DNA from: Nibrella saemangeumensis
Lineage (GTDB): Bacteria > Bacteroidota > Bacteroidia > Cytophagales > Spirosomataceae
Assembly: GCF_039541915.1 (NCBI RefSeq)
Contig: NZ_BAABHD010000069.1
Coordinates: forward strand, 1 to 52,725
Length of the DNA: 52,725 nucleotides
Direction of reading: 5' to 3'
The notes below the pieces were generated by a model. It was not told where the DNA came from. It saw only the letters and a program-made list of their open reading frames with translations, and made no database searches. The number at the start of each line of letters is the position of its first letter. Position 1 is the stretch's first letter. The position numbers and the translations under genes are program-made. Shown piece by piece: positions 17,054 to 27,199 of this stretch.

Positions 17054-18259
17054 CTAATCCGGTAACTGCTGAAAATACGTACTGCGAGTCTTCTTCTTGG
17101 TGTAAAACTGGGTGGTCTCCAGCGTTTCATGTCGTAGGTGCTGCTGCACATGCTCTAGGCTAACGCCATCTTCAAGTAGTAACTGCCCCGCCGAATGGCG
17201 AAGACTATGGGCCGACATCCCGCTGCGCTTGAGTCCCTGTTTCCGCAGTTGCTTATCGACTACGTACCGGATCTGATACGTCTTCAGGTCTGGGAATAGG
17301 GATTCACTTCGATGCTCCGGCTTTAGCGGCCACCGGCCGATCTCCTCCAGATAAGCCTGCAGCAGCTCCCGGCAGGCGGCAAAGAATTTAATGGCCTTGC
17401 GGGTGTGCTTCCCTTTGCCCAGCACCAACAATTGCCCACGGATAAAATCCAGATCGCCCAGCCGCAACCGGGTTACCTCTACCGTTCGGAGCCCTTCAAG
17501 CCCCAGTAAGGCCAGCATCGCTTTATCGCGGGCCGACTCGGTATCGGCCAGCAGCTGCTGGCGCTCGGATCTTTCCAGGCTGTCCTTATAAAAGGTACGT
17601 TCTATAGCGAGTCCCCTCACGTCGGCAATGTCGCGCAGGGCGTTAAGCTGCTCAGACTCCAGCTTTAACTCCTCCCGTTTGCGGATACACCAGCTAGCCA
17701 GTTGTTTGACGGCTGAGAGATATAGGTTAACGGTAAAGGCCGAGTAATCTTCTGCCTTCAGATACTGCACAAAATCAGCAACCGTAATGCCGCTAAGCGA
17801 AGCGGACTGGCCTAACTGCTGCTGGTCGGCCACATACGCAAAAAAAGTATTGAGCGCTTTGGTATAAGTTTCTTTAGAATGCTCGCCCCTGAGATTTTTA
17901 GCTTCTCTAATAAAGCGCAGCACCAGATCATTAGCCGCCGGCGGAACCTTCGGCTGCCTGGTATCGGCCACCACCTGCGGCTGCCCGATAGCCTGGTAGA
18001 AGAGCATAAACTTTCGCAGTGGAGACACGCAGTTGGGTGGCAGATCGGCTGTGTAGCGGCCGAAGCTAAAGGAATCAATACCCAGTTTCTCCATCAGACA
18101 GTAACGCACGTACGCTTTGGCATGGCGTGGATAGTTACTGGACTTTGGCAAGTCAGCCGCAAAGTAGCGAATGAGTTGACTAACCGGATATCGGGACTGA
18201 GCTTTACCTAGCTCTGTTGATAAGGGGTTAGTGAGTCTGTCCAACAGCGACATATGCAT
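17054..18259 (-). CDS. Tyrosine recombinase/integrase, 401 aa
   Basis: A site-specific recombinase with an N-terminal SAM-like core-binding domain (KNLRGEHSKETYTKALNTFF, about 130-220). The catalytic domain has Arg in LEGLRTVEV (about 255), Lys in LGKGK (about 284), HSLRH (about 348), LRHETLET (about 372) and the nucleophile Tyr in QFYTKK (about 384). All catalytic residues are present. It stands at the left border of the AT-rich defence region, beside a repeat-bearing intergenic segment that may contain its sites. Start at 18259, or at 18253 (MSLLDR). It could mobilise the island or resolve dimers. Confidence 0.9.
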   Translation of the reverse strand: MHMSLLDRLTNPLSTELGKAQSRYPVSQLIRYFAADLPKSSNYPRHAKAYVRYCLMEKLGIDSFSFGRYTADLPPNCVSPLRKFMLFYQAIGQPQVVADTRQPKVPPAANDLVLRFIREAKNLRGEHSKETYTKALNTFFAYVADQQQLGQSASLSGITVADFVQYLKAEDYSAFTVNLYLSAVKQLASWCIRKREELKLESEQLNALRDIADVRGLAIERTFYKDSLERSERQQLLADTESARDKAMLALLGLEGLRTVEVTRLRLGDLDFIRGQLLVLGKGKHTRKAIKFFAACRELLQAYLEEIGRWPLKPEHRSESLFPDLKTYQIRYVVDKQLRKQGLKRSGMSAHSLRHSAGQLLLEDGVSLEHVQQHLRHETLETTQFYTKKKTRSTYFQQLPD

Positions 18260-18804
18260 TTAGATATGCCTGTAAAGAAAGGAAATTTTTCCTATTTCAC
18301 CAATTCTTATAAATTAGTCTTTACAAGATGGTGAAAAAACTTGCTAAGAACGACCGTTGTTAAAATGTTATAGCTACTAAATCAGCATGAATAGTTACAT
18401 ATCTGTTTTAGATTAGAAGAGGCAAGAGGAAATTCTAGTCAGGACAGGAGACAAGGCTTGAACGGGCGTTTAAGATTTGTAAAATTTTTGTAGTGTAACC
18501 TATTATACAAAATTAGCACATTGACATCTAGCGAACGTTCGTTCGACGGTTGTAAATTTTTTCTGTTTGTAACTAATAGGTTCACAACGGCGACTTTGAC
18601 ATTGTCTAGACCCTCGTTCAATGACTGTCAAATTTTTACTTTGTAGCTTTGAGTTGCCAAGCTAGTTATTCTACCTTTGGAAGTGGAGCCTATATTAAAA
18701 TTCAACACACCTCACTCTAAGGGGATCAAAGATGAAGTAGAGAGTATTAAACTCGTATAGCTTAGTGCCGTAAAGGTCGTACTAACGTCAAATAATTAAT
18801 GACT
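18260..18804. other. Intergenic region, 545 nt, with diverged repeats
   Basis: It separates the tyrosine recombinase from the 1577-aa gene; both are on the minus strand. The middle part carries two to three imperfect ~74-bp repeats (18477-18650) and a CGAACGTTCG palindrome at 18532-18541. A 60-codon ORF inside the repeats on the minus strand (18439-18621) is not credible. No gene is supported. Confidence 0.5.
18477..18650. repeat. Imperfect direct repeats, period about 73-75 bp
   Basis: Copies begin at 18477 (TTGTAAAATTTTT), 18550 (TTGTAAATTTTTT) and 18625 (CTGTCAAATTTTT). Within copies 1 and 2 the order TTGTAAA, then GTAAC, a TTGACAT block (about 18521 and 18596) and a CGTTC block is kept. 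The third copy is partial. Being next to an integrase gene, they could be recombinase-binding arms or attachment-site remnants. Confidence 0.45.
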
Positions 18805-21800
18805 TCAAATAAATACTACTTGCTCTTGAGCATTCGATTTATATACATTCCATGCCACTTCTGATTCATCAATCCATTGGATTGTAAATTGAGTTTCAGG
18901 GGTGCTTAACTTCAGTTCTAAGTACCCATCAGCTGTAATACTTTTAGCTGTTTCTCTGTAAATACGGCCTGAGCTAATACACTCAAAATTTTCATCGTCA
19001 GAGGCAAATTTAATTTTACCAATAACAGGAGCATACTCGTTTTGAACAGCTTTAGCTATAATTATATCTGAATACTGTTGGACATCTACATAGGAGTTTA
19101 AGTCCATAAAACAATCTCCTTCTGAAACTTTGATTTTATCCATCCATTTTCTTGGATTGTCTAAGCTACTCAACAAAGAACGAGCATCATTTGAGGTTTC
19201 ACAGATAATCAAAAGTGACTCGTATTTTGTGATATCGAGTTCATCTGAGATTACAAACTCCTGCTGCACTTGTCGTTTATATTCAGAAATATCTGGTATA
19301 TCTCTTTGATACCTTCTATATACACCTGAATAGGAAAAAGTATGAACCGCTTTATCTAGACTGCTAATTGTTGTCCAATCAGCATGAAAATTATTATTTG
19401 ATATAAAGTAACTATCCTGTATTTCTTCATCAAACAGAACTTCTGATAAATTAAGTTGGAAAAACACAGGAACGGGGCATTTTGGATATTCAACCTGAAA
19501 AGGCGAACCAAACTTGCGTCCAAGCCTTTCTGTATAAAATTGATAAGGAGTTTTAGGGCGAAAGTAAAACCTTGCATAAGAGTGCGGATCTGTCCGGCGC
19601 CAAACAATCTGCTGAGCAGCTGTATCTTTAAAAGCTGCCAATCTACGGCTTTTAATCTTACCCTGATTTAGAATGGAAGCAGCATTCTCAAGATGAGCGT
19701 AATGGTAGATGTTTCCTTTCCAAGGAGAATTTTGTTCAGATAATCTTTTTAGAAATAAAAGTCGACAATCCTGGTCTAAAAGTTTATTTATAGTATTATA
19801 AAAGAATTTCTCTTCTCTTTCAATAGATTTTTTATATAATGAGTTCCAGTTCCAATATCGTCTATATCTAATCAATGCATCCTCTGTAATCTGAAGCAAA
19901 GATGATTCAGATAAGGTGGACCAGTCTAAAACATCTTTTAACTCTTCCAATAAAACATCAGTCGCTTTGATCTTTCCGCTAAGAAACTTCCAATCCCAAG
20001 GTTTATGTTTCAACTTAGCTATAACATCAGAGTTTTCATAAACTTCTGGATTTTTACTAAGCAATCTATAGTTCCACTTTTCTTCAAATTGTTGAATAAA
20101 GGTAATATCCACAAATTTAGATTTTAAACTTGCTGAAAGTGATAGTTCATTCCAGTCCCATTGCTCCTTATACAAAGAAAGCAAAGATTGCCTTTTTTCA
20201 GATTGATCTTCATCAGCTTTAGCAAAGTCAATATTCTTAGATATGTATTGCCAGTTTAATGGCTTGTCTTTAAGTAATCCAAGAAGTTGGCGAACTTTAG
20301 TTGAGTCAAGAAAAAGTTTTGGAGTTAAATTGTAATAGTCCCAAGGCTTATCGCTAGTCCTTTTAACTAGGTCAAAGGAAAACACAACATCCTTACGACT
20401 ACCAATGGTATACCAATCCCAAGGCTTCTTTATCAATTCATCATTGCTAAGGAGACCTTCGCCTTTTTCGTCATATAATGGTGTAATATTAGAATAGCTC
20501 GAAAGGGCCTGCCAATCCCAATCAATATCTCGATTATTAATAAGAAACTCGGAACTTATAAATAGATTTATGCTTTTGGAAAGAATTTGATAATCCCAAC
20601 GGGAACTCTTTGCTAAAAGCTTATCATCAAAACGTATATCTCTTCGCTTCGATAAAGCTCCAAAATCAATTTCGTCCTTAAATTGACGAAGAACACTTAA
20701 GTTTCGATCTCTGACCTCAGAAAATTCCTCTTCACCAAACTCCTTCCCGTTTTTGTCCTTTATCTCGTTACGCAAAAACCAACTTTTTTCTGATATGTAA
20801 GTCCAGTCCCATCTTTTACGATATAACCTCAAATATTCTAGTCTAGCATTTACTTTGTTATTCTTAGACAATTCCAACCAATTCCACTTCTCCAAATAAC
20901 GTTCAATGAAACTTCTATTTTCCCAAGGAAGCCTACCCGAGGTAGATATATATCCCCAGTCTAGAGCGATATAATCTCCATCATCATTAGGCATAAGGCG
21001 TCCGTATAAGAACTCTGTATTGACTTTCCTAGTTATTATACTCCATGAAGTACTGTACTTATCCGTACCTTTAAGTAGATACAAGCTGTCGCATATAAAA
21101 TAAAAATCAGCTTCTATAGCTTCTGTTGTGTAAAGTTTATCTATAATGAATGGCCAGTCCCAATATGAAGTAATATCCTTATAAGTAAGAGATAAATTCT
21201 TAATTTCTTCTATTGCATATATAACACTAGTTAGGAAAACCCAATCCCATTTGTCCCTGCGTTGAACTAAGTACGCAGTAATAGCTTCTTTATTTATATT
21301 TCTTGTCAGATAATGCCAATTCCATGGATACTGGGCATGTTCAAGAATATAAATAGCCGGTAAACGTTCAGTTAAATGCTCCCAAAATGTGGTAATTTCA
21401 TTTGAAGAGTTATCAAGCTTTGTGAATATAGCATCTAATAATCTATACAATACTTCTATAGAAAGTTTATTAGCTAAACTTGACCAGTTCCATGCTTGGA
21501 ACAACGCATTATCAAATTGGAGAACTTTGTCTAAAAAGGACGTTTCTCTATTGGAAAGTATTAGGTAGTTCCAAGGGAAAGCTCTAAGAGAGTAGCTGAT
21601 TATATCGGCAGAAATTCTTTTAGATAGTACATCCCAATCCCAATTTTCTTTGAAGCGCTCAAGCCTTGTAACAATAAATAGTTCAGGAAGCTCAGTTGAT
21701 AAAGCACTCCAATCTACAATATTAGTAAATTCGTCGAGTATGTTCTCATCAATTTGAAAATGTTTATTAAGGGCAATTTGGACCCAATCCCAACTAAACT

Positions 21801-23538
21801 CTGGGTTTTGTCGGATGAATTCGACAGAATTTATAGACGCACTTACATGAGCGTGACCTTGTTTTGAAGAAATTTTTTCTTTATATCTCGAAAATAATGG
21901 TAATGACCATTTGATATGTTCGTTGCATTCAAATCCTTTATCAGCACCGTAACTTTTCCACCGGAGTAAACCTAGTTCATCCATGAGATCTATCAACACT
22001 TCATCCCACTCCAGCTTCTCTGTTGTAAAAGAATTTGTTCTATTAGCATTTCCATTTAGGTGTTCTAAAAAGGACGGATTTGTTAACCAGTCTGGGTCTT
22101 CAACAGACACTCTTTGTATTAATATGCTCCAATTAAGATATTTCCCTAAACTTGACAGACTCTCTTTGATATTGTCTAATGAAAGTGAATTCGTCAAAGC
22201 ATTGTAATCGAAGGGCGGCCTATATCCAGTTTCAGCGGATTTGTTAAGAATCTTAACCACAAGTGATTCACCTCTACTTTGTAGTTCTTGATAATTATAA
22301 TTGGAAAATTGGTTGAAAGTTTCATAAATAAAGTTATCGCTTAGCTCGCTTTGACACAAATGAATCGCCCAACGTGGATATATTTTATTACTATAGGTTA
22401 GTAATACTCCGTCTCTAATAAATTCACTTCCACGAGTGGAGAGCTCTTCAAAGTCCCAGTGACATTCTTCTTTTATGATATTCTCTAATATGAAATCAGA
22501 CTGAAGCCTTCCAGAGATGGATGTCCAGTTCCAATAAGAGACGTACTCAAATAAATGTTCTTGGATAAAATTTATGGGTGCAACTTCGCTAACAGTTGAC
22601 CATATCTCTACGTCTTGCTGTATAAACTGCTCAAAAATATAGGGATCATCCCACTGAATCCTCTTGTCTATAACTAACGCTGACCAGTTCCACTTATCCT
22701 TAAACTCAGAAATGTTATTGCTATCAAAGACAGAAGTTGGATTACCCCATAAGGATTGAAATTGTGCTTCTCTGATTACTTCTAATTTGATTGCTTCATT
22801 ATATATAACGTTTAGTAGATGAGTAAGGTAACTATCCTCCTTTTCGTCATGTATAGCAGTTACATAGTAGTCGCCCGTAGAACTTAGCTCAACTTTACAA
22901 GATAAGACCACGTCAAATCGATAATGAAAGTTACCTTTACCTATACATGTAACTTCTATGCCGTTTTCCTTCGCATTTACCTCATTCTGAAAAACCTCTG
23001 TATAGAATTGAAAGGGTTTGGCTTTAATTTTAATTTCAAGATACTCCCGTGGGGAACAATTTTTACCGCTATTTGTATTATTATTTAATTCGAAATATTT
23101 ATAAAATGGGAAGCTTCCATCTGCGGATAAGTCGTCAAACTTATAACCTTTAAAGATACCTTCTTTAGAAAACAAGTGTTTGTTCCCACTTTCTATTGCT
23201 CCTTCGCCTAAGTCTGTAATAAATAAAAACTCTTCTTTACTTTCTAAAACCTTTATCTCTTTTTCTTCTAATAGATGGTACTTTTGTAGTTTATCTACAA
23301 AGAACGAAAATATTTTTTGTTCACCAGGGTCTGCATATATTTTTTTCTGTGGCGTATCTTCTATGGATAGGCCAAGTAACAAAGCTAGTTCAGCCTTCTT
23401 AATGTGTCCTCCTTTCTTTTGAACAACTTCACAAAGAATTATATCTTCTTTCTCTGCAAGGTGAGTAGTTTTAAAGATTACTGGGTAGACGTATTCTGAA
23501 ACCGTTAATTTATGATCTACTAAACAAATTAATTCCAT
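18805..23538 (-). CDS. W-x-W repeat protein with C-terminal DarT-like ADP-ribosyltransferase domain, 1577 aa
   Basis: No named family covers this protein. An N-terminal ~270-residue region (HTH-like KKAELALLLGLS at about 47-58) is followed at about 280-1235 by roughly 31 degenerate repeats averaging 31-32 residues. Each has a core such as WDWxxLS or WNWxxIS (WNWTSISGRL, WDWDVLSKRI, WDWKFLSGKI), suggesting a long solenoid. From about 1276 the C-terminus resembles DarT (DUF4433), which ADP-ribosylates thymidine in ssDNA: IYHYAHLENAASILNQG, then ARFYFRPKTPYQFY (about 1321), then QQEFVISDELDITKY (about 1424) with a candidate catalytic Glu. There is no DarG-like macrodomain antitoxin nearby. It lies 37 nt downstream of the helicase gene and the pair is AT-rich. 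I infer a repeat-sensor/toxin fusion for phage defence. Confidence 0.75.
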   Translation of the reverse strand: MELICLVDHKLTVSEYVYPVIFKTTHLAEKEDIILCEVVQKKGGHIKKAELALLLGLSIEDTPQKKIYADPGEQKIFSFFVDKLQKYHLLEEKEIKVLESKEEFLFITDLGEGAIESGNKHLFSKEGIFKGYKFDDLSADGSFPFYKYFELNNNTNSGKNCSPREYLEIKIKAKPFQFYTEVFQNEVNAKENGIEVTCIGKGNFHYRFDVVLSCKVELSSTGDYYVTAIHDEKEDSYLTHLLNVIYNEAIKLEVIREAQFQSLWGNPTSVFDSNNISEFKDKWNWSALVIDKRIQWDDPYIFEQFIQQDVEIWSTVSEVAPINFIQEHLFEYVSYWNWTSISGRLQSDFILENIIKEECHWDFEELSTRGSEFIRDGVLLTYSNKIYPRWAIHLCQSELSDNFIYETFNQFSNYNYQELQSRGESLVVKILNKSAETGYRPPFDYNALTNSLSLDNIKESLSSLGKYLNWSILIQRVSVEDPDWLTNPSFLEHLNGNANRTNSFTTEKLEWDEVLIDLMDELGLLRWKSYGADKGFECNEHIKWSLPLFSRYKEKISSKQGHAHVSASINSVEFIRQNPEFSWDWVQIALNKHFQIDENILDEFTNIVDWSALSTELPELFIVTRLERFKENWDWDVLSKRISADIISYSLRAFPWNYLILSNRETSFLDKVLQFDNALFQAWNWSSLANKLSIEVLYRLLDAIFTKLDNSSNEITTFWEHLTERLPAIYILEHAQYPWNWHYLTRNINKEAITAYLVQRRDKWDWVFLTSVIYAIEEIKNLSLTYKDITSYWDWPFIIDKLYTTEAIEADFYFICDSLYLLKGTDKYSTSWSIITRKVNTEFLYGRLMPNDDGDYIALDWGYISTSGRLPWENRSFIERYLEKWNWLELSKNNKVNARLEYLRLYRKRWDWTYISEKSWFLRNEIKDKNGKEFGEEEFSEVRDRNLSVLRQFKDEIDFGALSKRRDIRFDDKLLAKSSRWDYQILSKSINLFISSEFLINNRDIDWDWQALSSYSNITPLYDEKGEGLLSNDELIKKPWDWYTIGSRKDVVFSFDLVKRTSDKPWDYYNLTPKLFLDSTKVRQLLGLLKDKPLNWQYISKNIDFAKADEDQSEKRQSLLSLYKEQWDWNELSLSASLKSKFVDITFIQQFEEKWNYRLLSKNPEVYENSDVIAKLKHKPWDWKFLSGKIKATDVLLEELKDVLDWSTLSESSLLQITEDALIRYRRYWNWNSLYKKSIEREEKFFYNTINKLLDQDCRLLFLKRLSEQNSPWKGNIYHYAHLENAASILNQGKIKSRRLAAFKDTAAQQIVWRRTDPHSYARFYFRPKTPYQFYTERLGRKFGSPFQVEYPKCPVPVFFQLNLSEVLFDEEIQDSYFISNNNFHADWTTISSLDKAVHTFSYSGVYRRYQRDIPDISEYKRQVQQEFVISDELDITKYESLLIICETSNDARSLLSSLDNPRKWMDKIKVSEGDCFMDLNSYVDVQQYSDIIIAKAVQNEYAPVIGKIKFASDDENFECISSGRIYRETAKSITADGYLELKLSTPETQFTIQWIDESEVAWNVYKSNAQEQVVFI

Positions 23539-23575
23539 ATTCCGAAGGCAGCTTGTCTGAGTTTAAAATCCATGA

Positions 23576-26500
23576 TTATAATTCATCTGCATTTATTACT
23601 TTACCATATTTAGAATTTTTTATTGTTTGAAAAACATTCTTGTAAATTAATTTTCGAGTAAACAGATTTGAATTACCTACAATTACCAACAAACGTTTTG
23701 CTCTAGATAAAGCCACATTTAAGCGGTTTGGGAACTCAGCGAACCCTAGATCATTCTGACTGCTATACCCTAATTCTGGATATTCCTCCCAATCAGGTGC
23801 ATGATGAATTGACGAAGCTATACGGTCACTCCGTACTAGGGAAACAATAACTATATTTCGCTCCATACCTTGAAACCTATCCACGGTAGAAAGTCTAATT
23901 TGAATATTTTGTAGTTCTTGACTTACTTCATTTGAAATCTGACGCAGATGACCTAACTGGCTTCCATAGAATGAAATTATTCCTATTTCACGCTCCTCAG
24001 GTTTATATTTCGGCTGATCCCAAAAGTCCATGTAATCCTTATAACCTTTTGAACTGGCTATTCTTTGTAGTATTTTCTTAATTACTTTAACCTCACCCAC
24101 ATTAGATCGTGAAGTCCTTTCTTTAACTTCGGGGGTGGTTACATTAACCCAAATACAGTGAGTGTCCTCCGAAAGGAAACCTTCCTGAGAAAGACCATGA
24201 TAGCGGCTTTGTGGCTCATATAAATCCGGACTATCAACTAAGTTAAGGTCAAGCCCGCAGTAAAGACCACCATCTTCTAAGTAGAATTGCCTAATAACAT
24301 CATTTATAGCAGGATGCATCCGGTATTGCTGATTAAACGTTCCTCGCAGAGATGGTGAGAGCTTGGGGTTCAGGAAAAGCTTTTCAAAGAGTGACACCCT
24401 ATTATCTTGTTTCCGGAAGAACTGAGCTAATTCATTTTCACCTATCTTGTCCAGTACCTCTGCAAATTCTCCTTCATCAAGCATAGGAGGAAGTTGCCGA
24501 TGGTCACCTACAACGATTGCTTTCTTCGCATAGAGCATGGGTAGGGCTAGCTCTGGAGGAGTAGCTTTGCTAGCCTCATCAATTATTACTGTATCAAACT
24601 TTATTGGATTTTCTCTTTGTCGTAAAGTTCCAGGATAGACTTCATCCCAGTTTCTCAAAAAGCTCGTTGGCCTACCCTCTGAGTTTCTCCACCCAATAGA
24701 ACCAGTAGTAGCTCCTATTACATTTGTATGCTCAATATATTGATCAAATAGAATTTTACGTATATAATCATTATCTGTGTTGAATACCTTTGCCCATTGG
24801 CTACGTAGCTCCCTTGTTTCTTCATCTACTTGAGAAAGGCAGCGGTTAATGATATTCTGGTGCCATCGTACAAGAATATTATCTTCTAACTCATCTACAC
24901 GAGATTCTTCTTCCAAAGATTGACCTCTTGTCCAGCTACTAAGTCTATCATATGAATATCTAGCTCCTTCGGTTTCCAGTTTTTCTTCATTTCCGAACCG
25001 TATTGGTTTTACTAAGTTGTGGTTGCTGTTAGAGAGCTTCTCCATCGCATTGTCAACCGCCAGATGTGCCTCAGAAGTTAATAAAATAAGCTCATCCGGC
25101 TTGGTTCTGACTAACTGCCATACTAACTCAGCAATGGCCGTTGACTTTCCGGTACCTGGTGGTCCCTGAATCAACGCTAGCTCTGGAGCATGGATAGCTT
25201 TTAAAATAGCTTCAAACTGAGATCTATTTATTGTCTTCGAAGAAAGGTGTTCGGCCATCTTCTGCCATTCGTCACCGTCCACCGAAAGGTTAATCGTCTC
25301 CGGAATTGACTTAGCTTTTGAACTATCAAATAAATATTTAGCCACCTTATAATTATTTGGATGAGATGACGGCCTTTGCTGAATAACCTCTAAGACTTCA
25401 TTTAATCTATAAATTCTTTCATATTCACCAGTAAAAACAGGTATAATGAAGTCTATTTCTTGCGATAGATTAATTCCTTGTCCTAACTCAATATCAAGCG
25501 AAGGGTACTCGACTCTTCGTACTTGACCAATTATTTCTTTTTTACTAATCCCTACTTCACAGCCAGTTAGAGACCTGTATAAGCGGATGTCGTCAGCCTT
25601 ACGTTGCTCTGCATCATAAAGCAAACCATAAGTTTGGTAAAGCGCGGCTGTTGTTGAAAGCTCAAAATACCAATTGTCAGAAAATAACTTCTCATTTATA
25701 ATTGACCAGATTTTACTATTATTTCTTGTTATAAATAGCCGGAGTCGATCTTTATGTGTATCAAAAATATATTCTGCATTAGGAAGATACTTATTAATAA
25801 GTTCCTCTAGTTGCTTAAGCGGAGACTCATATTTTAAACGTACTTTATAACGTTGGTCTTTCCCTCTATGATTTAGTAATAGATTCGGTATATTAATGAT
25901 ACGCTGAAGCTTCTTTAAAAGGTCGTTTGAGTTTAAAATATCAAAAGCAATTCGTCTTTCATCTGGGTAAAATTGAAAATCATTTTCTTTACTTGTAGTT
26001 TCCAAAGTTCTATTCAGATATCTATAAATAAGCTCATTACTTGCATTAGAAAGTGAGTGCCAATGCTCTATAGATTGCTTTATATCATATTCATAAGTTG
26101 AGTTTTCAACCTTAAGTGTGTATTTGCCCCTTACTTTATCATTTAAGATATACTTATACCAAAAAGCAAAGCTTTCATCTGCATTATCAAAATCACTATT
26201 ATCTAAAGAACCTTTAGACTCTTCAAATTCATCTCCATTTGAACCTACATTGTTTATATTCTTATCGTAAAAAGTCCGCAAAGAAGTTTCTCCAGAAATA
26301 TTGTCTGTAATACTAATTGTGAAGTTAAGTCGTGTTAACCGTATTAAATCTTTCAGCTCTTGTTCTACCTCACCATGCAAAGATCCATTGCTTATTTTTA
26401 CTTTATTAGATCTTAACTTAAATTCAAGACTTTTTTCATTGACGATTGTAAATTTTGACTCGACATTGATAAGAGGCTTGTAAAAAGATTGAATATGACT

Positions 26501-27121
26501 CGCAATAGGATTGACAGAATAACTGTAAATACAACCTATACGTTTATCCCTACTTAGGTTGGGGTACTTTTTAAGAAGGTCATCAAGTCTAGTAATTTCT
26601 TCGAAAGAAAGAAAAATTGCACTGTCTTGCGAGAAGCGGCTTTCTATATCAGGTTCATCAGGTAACAATTCTTCTAACAATTTATTTAAACTATCTCTTG
26701 TTGATTTGAAAACACCGTCAATTTCTGGTCTAGGTATAACCCGACAGTAATTATTACTTAATTTGGTATTTACCTCGTCAATAACTTCATTTTTGATTTG
26801 TATATCATTTGGTATAATAAAGTAACTATCATCAAAATGAATATTTTGCGGTTTGACTCCCAGCCTGTTTATTAAAGTATTCTGTATTTCAGCTTTATCG
26901 TCGTTAGGCTTAACTGTAACCCGTAGAGTTCCCTCGTTAATAAGATCACTATATAGAATACCTATAGGTTTTGAAAGGCTTTCCAGAACTTTCTTCTGAG
27001 CTTTTATATACTTAGACCATAAGTTGATTTCTGTTAATTTTGGATTTGATGTAACCTGCTTAGGTTTTTGTCTTGTTTCATGAGTCATTCTGAATTGACG
27101 GTTATTTTTGGATGGCTCCAT
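23576..27121 (-). CDS. UPF1/DNA2-like SF1 helicase, 1181 aa
   Basis: The C-terminal half is a superfamily 1B helicase: Walker A QGPPGTGKST (about 651), Walker B VIIDEASKATPPEL, motif III VVGDHRQLPPML, motif IV QQYRMHPAI, motif V STVDRFQGMERNIVI and motif VI NVALSRAKRLLVIVGN. The N-terminal ~620 residues are unrecognised and charged. Such enzymes unwind RNA or DNA 5' to 3', and many bacterial defence systems use them. It is immediately upstream of the W-repeat/DarT gene (37 nt), so the two probably form one operon; its own start is 78 nt after the hsdR stop. Both genes are AT-rich compared with hsdR, pointing to independent acquisition. The ATG at 27121 is chosen; an ATG at codon 12 is also possible. 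Confidence 0.88.
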   Translation of the reverse strand: MEPSKNNRQFRMTHETRQKPKQVTSNPKLTEINLWSKYIKAQKKVLESLSKPIGILYSDLINEGTLRVTVKPNDDKAEIQNTLINRLGVKPQNIHFDDSYFIIPNDIQIKNEVIDEVNTKLSNNYCRVIPRPEIDGVFKSTRDSLNKLLEELLPDEPDIESRFSQDSAIFLSFEEITRLDDLLKKYPNLSRDKRIGCIYSYSVNPIASHIQSFYKPLINVESKFTIVNEKSLEFKLRSNKVKISNGSLHGEVEQELKDLIRLTRLNFTISITDNISGETSLRTFYDKNINNVGSNGDEFEESKGSLDNSDFDNADESFAFWYKYILNDKVRGKYTLKVENSTYEYDIKQSIEHWHSLSNASNELIYRYLNRTLETTSKENDFQFYPDERRIAFDILNSNDLLKKLQRIINIPNLLLNHRGKDQRYKVRLKYESPLKQLEELINKYLPNAEYIFDTHKDRLRLFITRNNSKIWSIINEKLFSDNWYFELSTTAALYQTYGLLYDAEQRKADDIRLYRSLTGCEVGISKKEIIGQVRRVEYPSLDIELGQGINLSQEIDFIIPVFTGEYERIYRLNEVLEVIQQRPSSHPNNYKVAKYLFDSSKAKSIPETINLSVDGDEWQKMAEHLSSKTINRSQFEAILKAIHAPELALIQGPPGTGKSTAIAELVWQLVRTKPDELILLTSEAHLAVDNAMEKLSNSNHNLVKPIRFGNEEKLETEGARYSYDRLSSWTRGQSLEEESRVDELEDNILVRWHQNIINRCLSQVDEETRELRSQWAKVFNTDNDYIRKILFDQYIEHTNVIGATTGSIGWRNSEGRPTSFLRNWDEVYPGTLRQRENPIKFDTVIIDEASKATPPELALPMLYAKKAIVVGDHRQLPPMLDEGEFAEVLDKIGENELAQFFRKQDNRVSLFEKLFLNPKLSPSLRGTFNQQYRMHPAINDVIRQFYLEDGGLYCGLDLNLVDSPDLYEPQSRYHGLSQEGFLSEDTHCIWVNVTTPEVKERTSRSNVGEVKVIKKILQRIASSKGYKDYMDFWDQPKYKPEEREIGIISFYGSQLGHLRQISNEVSQELQNIQIRLSTVDRFQGMERNIVIVSLVRSDRIASSIHHAPDWEEYPELGYSSQNDLGFAEFPNRLNVALSRAKRLLVIVGNSNLFTRKLIYKNVFQTIKNSKYGKVINADEL

Positions 27122-27199
27122 AAAATTTAAGGTGTGATCTTTGTTTTAGCTCTATGGTATTATATAGAGTTGTATTGAATTATACTAAAAAATGCAGAA

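Noticed and set aside
18439..18621. 60-codon ORF on the minus strand between the recombinase and the W-repeat gene
   Set aside because: It overlaps the imperfect repeats, has no recognisable motif and no start signal; most likely chance in AT-rich DNA.
18805..23538. CRISPR-like periodicity seen as repeated CCCAATCCCA or CCAGTTCCA patches
   Set aside because: These are the codons for the W-x-W repeat core in one long open frame, with variable spacing and no identical repeats or spacers.
27150..27169. CTCTAT/ATAGAG inverted repeat after hsdR
   Set aside because: Only 6 bp, AT-rich and with no U-run on the relevant strand; not convincing as a terminator.
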